Notes under the pieces: generated by a model | Database searches by the model: none | Seen by the model: only the letters and a program-made list of their open reading frames with translations | What the model was told of the DNA's origin: nothing | Position numbers and translations under genes: made by a program | From: Desulfobacteraceae bacterium | Lineage (GTDB): Bacteria; Desulfobacterota; DSM-4660; Desulfatiglandales; B25-G16 | Assembly (NCBI GenBank): GCA_030615565.1 | Contig: JAUWZC010000003.1 | Span: forward strand, 1-29,023 | DNA length: 29,023 nucleotides | Direction: 5' to 3' | Shown here: piece after piece, positions 15,007-22,911 of the stretch | Numbering within the stretch: position 1 is the stretch's first letter | Layout of the letters: every line of letters begins with the position of its first letter

Positions 15007-15434
15007 CGAAATTAATGGAAAAGGGTCAGATCCGCCCTTGCCTAATAAGGGGTCCTCCGAACACCATGCATGCTGACCCTATTATAGTCTTCAGTGACAG
15101 TAGTCAAAAGAGCAACGATGTCACAACCTTTCGTCTCTTGGATACAATAGTAAGCCAAGGAGCAATCTTTTCCACCGCTTAGTATAATGAGAATTGCTTT
15201 TTGTATCTCTTTGATTTGAAATAAAAGCTTATCTCTTGATACCGTGGATGGCTCGTTTTGTAACGCGCCGAACTAATCTTGGAATCAGGATTCCTTCTAC
15301 GTTAATGTGATAGAGCTCTGGGAGCATCTCACCATTATAAAGAAACACTAAGCCATCTAATAATTTTATCCCAAAGCAAAAACAAATCTTTACGTTTGGA
15401 TCGTAGCGAAATGTTAGCCAGATAGAGCAATCTA
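15007..15434. other. Gap between attC and racemase-like gene
   Basis: Contains GGGTCAG (15024-15030) facing CTGACCC (15073-15079) in a short repeat-like palindrome. On the minus strand an open frame reaches from inside the racemase gene to 15229 and its last ~70 codons (DPNVKICFCFGIKLLDGLVF, ending IPRLVRRVTKRAIHGIKR) look protein-like. It has no start outside the racemase and may be a remnant; I cannot name it. Confidence 0.35.
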
Positions 15435-16136
15435 TTAGGTTTTTCCAAGGGCCCTTTTTAAAGCTGCCCGTGCAAGTAAACGCGTGGAATCCAATGTTGG
15501 CAAGGGACAATCGTTCGGATCTATGATTAAGGGAATTTCCGTACATCCAAGAACAACCGCATCGCAACCACGATGCCTGAGCACTTGTATAACTTTATTA
15601 AAACAGAGTCTGGATTTTTCAAGAAAAATACCATTCACAAGTTCCTTAAATATTATCTTGTCAATTTCCTCTCGATCTTGCTCCTCCGGTATCTCAGTGG
15701 CAATACCGAACTTCTTAAGGGCATCGGAATATACTGGACCTGTCATAAGATACTTTGTTCCTAATATTCCAAGATGTGTAAACCCCTTCTTTCTGGCTTG
15801 TTCTCCAACTCCTTCTGCAATATGCAGCCAAGGTATTGGTGATCTGGATGTTACGAGATCAAAAGCCTGGTGAATGGTGTTGTCAGGACAAATTGCAAAG
15901 TCAGCTCCTGCTTGTGCAACTTTGCGGGCTGAGGAAAGCATGAGTTGGGCAACCTCATCCCAGTTTCCTGCACGTATATGCACCATATATTCAGAAAGCG
16001 GGTAGGTGTGCATAGTTATCTCTGGATGTTTATGTTCACCCATTTCACTTGGTGCCTCTGTACAAATAGTTCTATAACAGAGAGCTGCTCCCTCAGCACT
16101 GCACGCTACAATTCCGATATGTTTTACCATGCCCAT
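15435..16136 (-). CDS. Aspartate/glutamate racemase family protein
   Basis: 233 residues of the Asp/Glu racemase fold (MVKHIGIVACSAEGAALCYR at the start, FTHLGILGTKYLM, DAVVLGCTEIPLI). The second catalytic Cys is in LGCTEIP. At the first site the usual C/T-N-T is replaced by C-P-D-N-T-I-H, with Asp directly before NT and a Cys two residues earlier, so racemase activity is uncertain. It may be a specific subgroup like YgeA, where this position also varies. ATG 16136 is chosen for the GAGG site 5 nt upstream. It stands alone on the minus strand and a structured repeat lies ~80 nt upstream. Confidence 0.85.
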   Translation of the reverse strand: MGMVKHIGIVACSAEGAALCYRTICTEAPSEMGEHKHPEITMHTYPLSEYMVHIRAGNWDEVAQLMLSSARKVAQAGADFAICPDNTIHQAFDLVTSRSPIPWLHIAEGVGEQARKKGFTHLGILGTKYLMTGPVYSDALKKFGIATEIPEEQDREEIDKIIFKELVNGIFLEKSRLCFNKVIQVLRHRGCDAVVLGCTEIPLIIDPNDCPLPTLDSTRLLARAALKRALGKT

Positions 16137-16215
16137 TTGTCCTCGTATTTTGAAAAGCCTATCCGCCACCGCTCAGGCGCCACAAACAGAGTAATTGGTC
16201 ATTTTTGGCATACCC

Positions 16216-16455
16216 TTACTACTGAGAGCATCAAATAGTTTGCAATATCATGAGGGCATGAGGTCTTTTCTGTAGTGACTGGTGGCCCGCGACGAGCTCG
16301 GCCGAGTCGGAGGCCACTGTTTTTTCGTGACTTATCTATGGGGGAAACCGCAGGCCTCCCGCTCGATAGAGCGGGGGCAATGCGGAGGGGGCAAGACTCC
16401 CCCGTAGATAAGTCGCTGAAAAGACCAGGCCGGAAGCCTTGGAACTGAAGAAAAG
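16216..16455 (+). ncRNA. Structured repeat, copy B (candidate noncoding RNA)
   Basis: About 240 nt, related to 190-423. P1 16262-16270 with 16418-16426; P3 16329-16344 with 16399-16414, all 16 positions paired with one T-G; P4 16348-16352 with 16381-16385; P5 16358-16364 (CCCGCTC) with 16369-16375 (GAGCGGG), loop GATA, extendable by two more pairs. P5 differs in sequence from copy A but keeps its pairing. P2 is identical. It lies between two divergent genes, ending 81 nt before the SPFH gene. Outside the repeat the flanks of the two copies do not match. Function unknown. Confidence 0.55.
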
Positions 16456-16536
16456 GGCTCATTACCTTACTATCTATAACTTGTTAATTTCAAAGAGCTA
16501 AGGTGTTACCAAGTTTCAAATAAACAGGAGGTTATT

Positions 16537-17655
16537 ATGGTATTTATGGAAATTTTGGAATGGTTTGATGAGACCGGACAGGAGATGGTACATAAGATTC
16601 CTGAAAAGGGCTCTGCTGACATCAAATTCGGTGCACAATTAGTCGTCAGGGAAAACCAGGCAGCCATATTCTTCAGAGATGGCAAGGGACTTGATCTTTT
16701 AGGTCCTGGCAGGCACACCCTTTCCACCCTTAATCTTCCCATAGTAACCAGGGTTCTGAGTCTCCCTTTTGGTTTCAAAAGCCCATTTCGGGCCGAGGTC
16801 TACTTTGCCAATCTGAAGAGCTTTGTTAATGTCAAGTGGGGGACCAAGGAACCTGTAGCCTTCAGGGATAGCGAGCTGGGTTTGGTCAGGCTCAGGGCCT
16901 TTGGTGTTTATGCCATGAGGATTGTTCAGCCACTCCTTCTCATAAATACCCTGGTCGGAACCCAGGGTGCCTATAATACTGAACAGGCCGGTGATTATCT
17001 CAAGGAAATCATTGTCTCCAGGTTCAATGATATGATTGGGGAGATACTGGACACCATCCTTAATCTACCAAAGTACTACGATGAACTTGGAGTAGCACTC
17101 AAGGCAAGGGTTCAGGAGGACTTTGGCAAATTCGGGATCCATCTTGAGGATCTTTTTTTCAATTCCATTACCCCGCCTGTTGAGGTCCAGAAGATGATTG
17201 ATGAGAAAAGTGGTATGGGCGCTGTAGGAGACCTGGATAAGTTCATGAAATTTAAGGCGGCAAAGGCCATGGGTGATGCAGCCAGGCAGACAGGTGATGG
17301 TGGTGCTGCTGGAACAGGTATGGGCCTTGGCCTTGGTGCTGGCCTGGGCATGATGTTGCCAGGCATTCTTCAGCAATCTATGCAGGCAACAGCACCGGGT
17401 AAGGCTCCAACCGTAAATTGCCCCAAATGCCAGGCCCAGATAGATCCAACTGTTCGTTTTTGCCCACAATGCGGTCATCAGGTTATCAGGGAAAACTCAT
17501 GCCCTCAGTGCGGTAAAAATCTGCCAACCAAGGCAAAATTCTGCATGTTCTGTGGCACAAAGGTAGAAAAAATCAAGGCAAAATGCCCCCTATGCGGGCA
17601 TGACATCCTTCCTGGTTCCATCTTTTGTAACAACTGCGGAGAAAAGATCAATTAG
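16537..17655 (+). CDS. SPFH-domain protein with C-terminal zinc ribbons (YdjI-like)
   Basis: 372 residues. Residues 1-230 form an SPFH/band-7-like domain (LVVRENQAAIFFRDGKGLDLLGPGRHTLSTLN near the start), as in Bacillus YdjI and so-called virion-core-like proteins. Residues 235-290 are a Gly/Met-rich linker. Three zinc ribbons follow (CPKC/CPQC, CPQC/CMFC, CPLC/CNNC). There is no N-terminal membrane helix, so it is probably a cytoplasmic oligomer that meets membranes through the linker or a partner. AGGAGG precedes the ATG. The next gene, also with zinc ribbons, lies 114 nt downstream; the two probably work together. Confidence 0.88.
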   Translation: MVFMEILEWFDETGQEMVHKIPEKGSADIKFGAQLVVRENQAAIFFRDGKGLDLLGPGRHTLSTLNLPIVTRVLSLPFGFKSPFRAEVYFANLKSFVNVKWGTKEPVAFRDSELGLVRLRAFGVYAMRIVQPLLLINTLVGTQGAYNTEQAGDYLKEIIVSRFNDMIGEILDTILNLPKYYDELGVALKARVQEDFGKFGIHLEDLFFNSITPPVEVQKMIDEKSGMGAVGDLDKFMKFKAAKAMGDAARQTGDGGAAGTGMGLGLGAGLGMMLPGILQQSMQATAPGKAPTVNCPKCQAQIDPTVRFCPQCGHQVIRENSCPQCGKNLPTKAKFCMFCGTKVEKIKAKCPLCGHDILPGSIFCNNCGEKIN

Positions 17656-17660
17656 GAAAT

Positions 17661-17737
17661 GTCAGTAGTTCGTTGTCAGTGGTCTGTTGTATATATATTT
17701 CTAAGCACTTAGATTTACCCTTCAACGAACAACTGAC
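17661..17737. repeat. Intergenic inverted repeat with nested hairpin
   Basis: GTCAGTAGTTCGTTG (17661-17675) pairs with CAACGAACAACTGAC (17723-17737) with one mismatch. Inside is TCTAAG-CA-CTTAGA (17700-17713). It has no T-run, so it is probably an interspersed palindrome, though it could damp read-through between the two genes. Confidence 0.6.
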
Positions 17738-17769
17738 AACAGTCAACGGACACTATCAAATAGTACCCC

Positions 17770-19203
17770 ATGAACATCGCTATTACTTGCCCTCAATGTG
17801 GGGCTGAGGTTGAGCTTGCCGAGGAGGATACCGTTTTCAAGTGCCTCTATTGTGGCTCAATACTTAAACCTACAGGTCGAAACCGAGTTCAGTCCTTTTT
17901 TATCTCTCCCAAAGAGACTGCTCATAAGGTAGGGACAGCCCTCCTTCGTGCCTTAAAAGATAAAGATTCAAAAGATCTGCACATAGTTGGGCACCATCTA
18001 CTTTACGCCCCCTACTGGCGGGTTAATGGTATGCTTTTTCAGTGGGTCTTTGGGAAAAAGTATTTTAAAAGTCCTGGCGGACAAAAGGCATGGGAAAATT
18101 TCAAAAAACTGAGGGCTACCCCATGGTTTCGCACATTTCCTGCCTTTGACTCCTCAAAATGGAGCCTATTCTCCCTTGGTCTCAGGGCTCAGGTACTAAA
18201 GATATGGCCCTTTAATAAACAAAAAATGGGCAAAGACCCCCTTCTTATAAAGCAAACTATTTCCTTTAAGGAAGCCATTGACCAAGCTCAAAAATCCATT
18301 GTAAGTCAAAGAAGTAGTGGATCGATCCAAGTGGAGATGCTCAACTCAGAGCTGATAGGTGAGCGCTATTCCTTACTGTATTTTCCATTTTACTGTTACA
18401 CCCTAAAGAAAAATGGGAAACAATCATTGTTAATTGTTGATGCCCTTTCGCACAAGGTTATCAAGGGTCACGTGGATATAGACGAGCTTAAGCGAACTTC
18501 ATCTGGAGATAAGATTCCCTATAAGCCATTGAATTTTATCCCCTTTAAGTGCCCAAATTGCGGCTGGGACTTTTCATTCAAGCCTCACACCACCATCCAT
18601 GTCTGCAAAACCTGCGGCCGTGCCTGGCAGGAAAAAGGGGGCAGCTACGTGCCTGTGCTGTATAGAATATCTTTGAAAGAAAAATCCAAAAATATAACCT
18701 GGAAATACCTGGCTTTCTGGCGACTGACTGGGATTATTAAAACAAAGGACAAGGAATACAAAACACTCAAGGAATTTTATGATCTTTTCCCCCTGCCCCG
18801 GGTTTTAGATGAAGAAGCAATAAAGAGGAGAAATATCTCCTTTTATATACCTGCTATCAGAATAAAGAATGTGAAGATGGTTGATAAATTTTCAGCCCAG
18901 CTAACTCTCGCTCAGCCTCAATTTACCGAAATAGAGATCGACACAATTGAAGACCTTGATCTATCCGATGTCTGGCTGACTCTAAAAGATGCAAAAGAGA
19001 TGGCCCATGTTCTTCTCTATTCAATGACAAAAAAAGAACATAAAAAGACAAAGAATGTTGTAAAAGATGCTCAGATACATTTTACGAATTCCAGGCTTTT
19101 ATGGATCCCTTTTGTGGAAAAAGGGATTTACCTAAGGGAATCTCAAACAGATTTTGCCCTCCAAAAGAATGCCCTGTACCTCCCTACCCTAACAGACCCT
19201 TGA
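17770..19203 (+). CDS. Zinc-ribbon protein paired with the SPFH gene
   Basis: 477 residues. A TFIIB-type zinc ribbon opens it (CPQCGAEVELAEEDTVFKCLYCGS, residues 8-31) and a second lies near 260-280 (CPNCGWDF and CKTCGRAW). The rest is mixed alpha/beta without membrane helices or known catalytic motifs. I do not know its function. Neighbours suggest partnership with the SPFH protein, since proteins of this kind with an N-terminal zinc ribbon often lie next to SPFH genes. No clear ribosome-binding site precedes ATG 17770, so translation may be weak or coupled. Confidence 0.75.
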   Translation: MNIAITCPQCGAEVELAEEDTVFKCLYCGSILKPTGRNRVQSFFISPKETAHKVGTALLRALKDKDSKDLHIVGHHLLYAPYWRVNGMLFQWVFGKKYFKSPGGQKAWENFKKLRATPWFRTFPAFDSSKWSLFSLGLRAQVLKIWPFNKQKMGKDPLLIKQTISFKEAIDQAQKSIVSQRSSGSIQVEMLNSELIGERYSLLYFPFYCYTLKKNGKQSLLIVDALSHKVIKGHVDIDELKRTSSGDKIPYKPLNFIPFKCPNCGWDFSFKPHTTIHVCKTCGRAWQEKGGSYVPVLYRISLKEKSKNITWKYLAFWRLTGIIKTKDKEYKTLKEFYDLFPLPRVLDEEAIKRRNISFYIPAIRIKNVKMVDKFSAQLTLAQPQFTEIEIDTIEDLDLSDVWLTLKDAKEMAHVLLYSMTKKEHKKTKNVVKDAQIHFTNSRLLWIPFVEKGIYLRESQTDFALQKNALYLPTLTDP

Positions 19204-19251
19204 TCCACAAACGAACATCCGCTTCCCATTCTCACATGAATGGATGGCCTG

Positions 19252-19701
19252 TTATTTTTTCGCAGCTTTGTATTCCACTAAAAACTTCCGGATAGCCTTT
19301 ACAAACTCCTCAATGTCTTCCAGGTCTTTATTTATGATCTCATACAATTCTTGATCGGTAATCTCATGGTAAAAATGAGTGAGTCTGTTTCTATAACCTG
19401 CCATGGGGATGAGTCTATTAGTGAGCTTATGGGGAATAATCTTCTCTTTACCTAAAAGCCTGGCTATTTCTTTATATTCTATGGTCTTTCTTCTGGCTGT
19501 CTTCGCAAGTATGTGCCTTCCAATATCAAAAATTGCTTCTAAGGTGTGCCTCAGGTAGCTTTCTGCAGCCCTTGGGTTTCTTTTATCCGAAAAAAATTCT
19601 TCATTGGACTGCTTCCTTAATGCTTTCATCTCCGTGATAGAATCTATAATAATGCTCAATCTATCTGTAATTAGCGTCGTATTCAAATTCGAAATAACCA
19701 T
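19252..19701 (-). CDS. hepT: HEPN-domain toxin (HepT/DUF86-like)
   Basis: 149 residues of helical HEPN fold with the RNase motif R104-x4-H109-x-Y111 (RNRLTHFY). HepT toxins cut RNA or are blocked by AMP added by MntA. The gene follows the nucleotidyltransferase and overlaps it by 41 nt if ATG 19701 is used; TTG 19686 is an alternative start. Confidence 0.88.
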   Translation of the reverse strand: MVISNLNTTLITDRLSIIIDSITEMKALRKQSNEEFFSDKRNPRAAESYLRHTLEAIFDIGRHILAKTARRKTIEYKEIARLLGKEKIIPHKLTNRLIPMAGYRNRLTHFYHEITDQELYEIINKDLEDIEEFVKAIRKFLVEYKAAKK

Positions 19702-20134
19702 CTTCTATAGCCTCAAGTAATTCCTGTTCATAAAGCTTATCAAAATATCTTAAATCAGCAGCGCAACGCATAACCATCTCTTCATAGGAATCTTTAAATC
19801 CATCATCAAGCGTATATAAATTAATCCCTTTGATAGCCTCAAATTGTATGATAAAATTGGTTTCTTGCAATAGAACGAGGTCCAATCTATATGGGTAATA
19901 AAGCGGTGAGAGCTCTTCATATAGCAATCCATAGACTTTTCTGGTCTCCCTGATTGGAAAATCCTGAAAAACCATTCCCATATCTATATCACTTTCTGGA
20001 TCTCTTAAGGACACATGAGAACCGTCTAAAAGTTTTCTTCCCGTCTCCTTCATAGAACCAAAAAGGTAGCAAAGGCTAATATTGAATCTTTTACAAATTA
20101 TATTTAGCTTTTCCTTTTTTTTCACTACATACAT
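19661..20134 (-). CDS. mntA: MNT-domain nucleotidyltransferase antitoxin
   Basis: 157 residues. The minimal nucleotidyltransferase motif is present: YLFGSM (G26-S27) and ESDIDMG with D49 and D51, after an insertion RKLLDGSHVSLRDP. In MntA-HepT pairs this enzyme adds AMP to the toxin's tyrosine to silence it. First gene of the pair, with a strong promoter about 150 nt upstream. Confidence 0.88.
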   Translation of the reverse strand: MYVVKKKEKLNIICKRFNISLCYLFGSMKETGRKLLDGSHVSLRDPESDIDMGMVFQDFPIRETRKVYGLLYEELSPLYYPYRLDLVLLQETNFIIQFEAIKGINLYTLDDGFKDSYEEMVMRCAADLRYFDKLYEQELLEAIEDGYFEFEYDANYR

Positions 20135-20291
20135 CTCATTGCATTGCCCCTTAATCCCCTCCTCTCCGAGGCGTAGGCTCTACCCTCCGCCTGTAAGCCC
20201 TACTGGCTGGAAGCGGAGCCAGAGGCCGCCAAAGGATGGAAAAAGGCGCTTTTTATGAATCCATCAAATTTAATTTTTGATAATATTATAA

Positions 20292-20319
20292 ATTATAACA
20301 AATTTTTCAACATTGTCAA
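20292..20319 (-). promoter_or_regulatory. Sigma-70 promoter of mntA-hepT
   Basis: On the minus strand TTGACA (20314-20319) and TATAAT (20292-20297), both exact consensus, 16 bp apart. It leaves a leader of about 150 nt before mntA containing a loose GC-rich stem (20170-20225). Confidence 0.78.
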
Positions 20320-20722
20320 ACTGTTATGTGATCTCAGGTAGCTTTTCTTTCCCGCACAATTCTGCTCAGGACTACAAATGGATTATGACCTTGATATCGA
20401 AGAGGATGGACTCGGTGGCCAGTTGCAGCACCAAGTGCGTGAATATGCTCATTCCGGTTAACCAAGTGCTACCTTTAGGTTAATGGTCTTTTTCTATACT
20501 ATCCTTAGGGGTGTAACCCTTTGACATCTTAATATATAATGTTGGGTTTGAAACAACTTACCAAAAGGTTCAAAAAAGCAAAACAGTTATGTCCATAAGT
20601 TGCTTTAGAACCTACGTCCCCCCCCTTGAAGGGAACTGGAAAACAGATTCCTGAACCGTAACGCCCTTCTACGGTTTGAAAATATGCCTGATTTAATGAA
20701 TCTAAGTTATGAAATGCCACAA
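20320..20722. other. Gap between mntA promoter and abiEi-like gene
   Basis: No gene supported. A 27-codon open frame at 20378-20461 has no ribosome-binding site. Low-complexity AT-rich DNA otherwise. Confidence 0.4.
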
Positions 20723-20755
20723 TTTTTAAACCATACCTTGACTTTGGTTTAAAAA
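20723..20755 (+). promoter_or_regulatory. Operator palindrome upstream of abiEi-like gene
   Basis: TTTTTAAACCA (20723-20733) and TGGTTTAAAAA (20745-20755) are perfect 11-base inverted arms with an 11-base spacer; TTGACT lies inside at 20738. Such repeats are the binding sites of autoregulating AbiEi antitoxins. A matching -10 is not clear. Confidence 0.65.
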
Positions 20756-20773
20756 TATGATTGTTTAATTATC

Positions 20774-21556
20774 ATGAGTACGGAAATAAAAACAAAAATA
20801 AACCGCCTTATCAATCAATGGCCCAGGGGAACGGTTGGCGCCGCATCCCACTTAAATGCATCAGGCTTCAGCCATGATCTTCTTACTAGATACAAAAAAA
20901 GCGGGTGGATCCAATCGTTCGGGAGGGGTGCCTATATCCTTTTTGGAGATAAGGTGGAGTGGCCCGGTGCCCTTTATGCGCTTCAAGCACAGCTGGGCCT
21001 AAATGTGCATGCGGGGGGAAAAACTTCCCTTGAGATGAAAGGATATGCCCACTACCTAACTTCCAGACAAAGAAGGGTGTTTCTATACGGGCCGCCAGGC
21101 CAGGTTCTGCCGGCCTGGTTCAAAGGGGAGAGCTTAGGGGTAGATATTGCCATGACCCGGACCAACTTATTTCCTCCAGACATTCAGGAGAGTTTTTCGG
21201 AGTTCAGAGAAAAGTACTTTTCTGTAAGAATATCTTCTCCTGAAAGAGCAGCTATGGAGATGCTTCATCTGGTTCCCGGAAAGATCAGTTTTGAGGAAGC
21301 CCTTTTGATCTTGGAAAACCTTGTCAGCCTGCGACCGGAAATAGTCCAAAAATTGCTCGTCATATGCCTGTCCATCAAGGTCAAAAGGCTCTTTTTGTAC
21401 ATGGCGGAAAGGCAGGGTCATTCGTGGGTATCGCAGCTTGATCTTTCAAGAATCGATTTCGGGAAAGGAAAGCGGATGATTGTTCCGAACGGAAAGTATG
21501 ACAGAAAATATCGCATCACCGTTCCCACGGATCATCATGAAGAGGTCTCCGGATGA
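20774..21556 (+). CDS. AbiEi-family antitoxin-like transcription factor (orphan)
   Basis: 260 residues. An N-terminal winged helix (INQWPRGTVGAASHLNASGFSHDLLTRYKKSGWIQSFGRGAYI) and the AbiEi C-terminal domain (LNVHAGGKTSLEMKGYAHYL, SPERAAMEMLHLVPGKISFEEA) are complete. AbiEi represses its own operon and counters the AbiEii nucleotidyltransferase toxin of type IV systems. No toxin gene follows; a REP/MITE-type element begins 4 nt after the stop, so the partner may have been lost. No clear ribosome-binding site. Confidence 0.85.
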   Translation: MSTEIKTKINRLINQWPRGTVGAASHLNASGFSHDLLTRYKKSGWIQSFGRGAYILFGDKVEWPGALYALQAQLGLNVHAGGKTSLEMKGYAHYLTSRQRRVFLYGPPGQVLPAWFKGESLGVDIAMTRTNLFPPDIQESFSEFREKYFSVRISSPERAAMEMLHLVPGKISFEEALLILENLVSLRPEIVQKLLVICLSIKVKRLFLYMAERQGHSWVSQLDLSRIDFGKGKRMIVPNGKYDRKYRITVPTDHHEEVSG

Positions 21557-21559
21557 AGG

Positions 21560-21732
21560 ATATGAGGGGGGGCGTTCGGAATATGAGGGGGGGCGTTTGT
21601 GCAGAAATTGCTTGACAACTTGTTACTTCAATTAAAGACTCCATATGTTGCAAATACAGGACTAAAATGATAAAAGGCTTAAATAAAGGTATGAAATTGA
21701 ATAGCTGTGCAATTTCTGCATGAATGTCCCCC
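21560..21732. mobile_element. MITE/REPIN-like element with G-rich ends
   Basis: Two identical 17-base blocks beginning ATATGAGGGGGGGCG lie 21 bp apart (21560, 21581). From the second, a left arm (21587-21611, ending TGCAGAAATTGC) faces a right arm (21709-21732, GCAATTTCTGCA then TGAATGTCCCCC); mismatches are almost all transitions. The ~100-bp middle has no gene. TTGACAAC follows the left arm, as it follows the G-rich block before the transposase at 28945. Confidence 0.6.
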
Positions 21733-21751
21733 TTTTAAGGAGGTATAAGAT

Positions 21752-22714
21752 ATGACTACCGCCGAGCCCATATCACTAAGTGCAATTCGAGAAGCCCAAG
21801 AACGCCTCGCTGATACAATTTTTCACACCCCTCTTGTTCCCTTAAACGCAGATGAATCGCCGGCGGAAATTTTTCTGAAACTGGAGAACCTACAACCCAT
21901 TGGTTCATTTAAGCTGCGTGGGGCGGGCAACGCAATGCGTCTGGCAAAAAAGGAACAGCTACAGAAAGGTGTTTGGACTGCCAGTGCCGGAAATTGGGCT
22001 CAGGGGGTTGCTTGGTACGCTCGACTATTAGGGGTGAAATGCACAGTCGTTCTTCCTGAAGCTGCGCCAGAGACAAAGATTGCCGCAATCGAACGCCTCG
22101 GTACACGCGTTGTTTTCGCGCCCTTTGATGATTGGATGCAGATCTTCCGATCACGCAGCTACGAAGGGATGGAGGGTTTATTCATCGATGACTTTAGTGA
22201 GCCTGCGGTGAGGGCTGGCCACGGCACTATCGGATTGGAGATCCTCGAGGAATTGCCTGATGTTGATGCGGTTGTCATCCCCTATGGTGGAGGCGGGCTT
22301 AGTTGCGGGATTGCGCCCGGCTTGCGTGCTCTTAAGCCTGATACCAAGCTGTACGCCTGCGAGGTTGAGACAGGGGCACCCTTGGCCGCTTCGCTCGCAG
22401 CCGGAAAGCCTGTTGAGATCAATCATACACCCAGCTTTGTAGATGGTATTAGCGCTCCATTTCTGCTTCCCGGAATGTGGGAATTGGCGAGTCAATTGTT
22501 GGATGGTTCACTTGTCGTGGGATTGGAGGAAGTGGCTTCCGCAATCAGAATTTTGGCAGAGCGGAATTGTATCATTGTTGAAGGAGCTGGGGCGGTATCT
22601 GTAGCAGCCGCGCTTACAGGCAAAGCGGGCAGTGGAAAAGTGGTTTGCGTCATTTCTGGAGGAAACATCGACAAATCAAAATTGGTTCGAATATTACAAG
22701 GTAAGGTGCCGTAG
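21752..22714 (+). CDS. PLP-dependent threonine/serine dehydratase family enzyme
   Basis: 320 residues, fold type II. The PLP lysine is K54 in GSFKLRG; the phosphate-binding loop is PYGGGGLSCG (~178-187); TASAGNWAQGVAW binds the substrate carboxylate; the C-terminal CVISGGNID holds the cofactor nitrogen. No ACT regulatory domain, so it resembles catabolic (TdcB-like) or related dehydratases or racemases rather than IlvA. AAGGAGG lies 8 nt before ATG 21752. An attC follows ~110 nt downstream, so it may be a cassette gene with a lost 5' boundary. Confidence 0.9.
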   Translation: MTTAEPISLSAIREAQERLADTIFHTPLVPLNADESPAEIFLKLENLQPIGSFKLRGAGNAMRLAKKEQLQKGVWTASAGNWAQGVAWYARLLGVKCTVVLPEAAPETKIAAIERLGTRVVFAPFDDWMQIFRSRSYEGMEGLFIDDFSEPAVRAGHGTIGLEILEELPDVDAVVIPYGGGGLSCGIAPGLRALKPDTKLYACEVETGAPLAASLAAGKPVEINHTPSFVDGISAPFLLPGMWELASQLLDGSLVVGLEEVASAIRILAERNCIIVEGAGAVSVAAALTGKAGSGKVVCVISGGNIDKSKLVRILQGKVP

Positions 22715-22822
22715 TCGGCCAAAGTGATTGGTACAAAATGGACGCAACAATCTTTCAAATTTGCAGATAACCCTTACATGGATGGGGCATAAGTAATTAA
22801 GTATTGTATCAAATGGTAATTT

Positions 22823-22895
22823 GCCTAACCCGTTAATTCACGTGACCTCTATTCCGCTGGCATTCCATAGAGGTAGGTGATCTTCATCGTTATGC
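22823..22895 (+). other. attC recombination site
   Basis: R'' GCCTAAC (22823-22829) and R' GTTATGC (22889-22895). Arms ACCTCTA (22845-22851) and TAGAGGT (22868-22874), then TCAC/GTGA further out with unpaired bases between. Length 73 bp. R' pairs perfectly with R'' GCATAAC of the attC at 24731. Confidence 0.9.
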
Positions 22896-22911
22896 ATATA
22901 AGGAGATGATC

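Noticed and set aside
20510..20541. A third ECF-type promoter starting TGTAACC
   Set aside because: The -10 block at the matching distance is ATATAATG, not CGTTATA.
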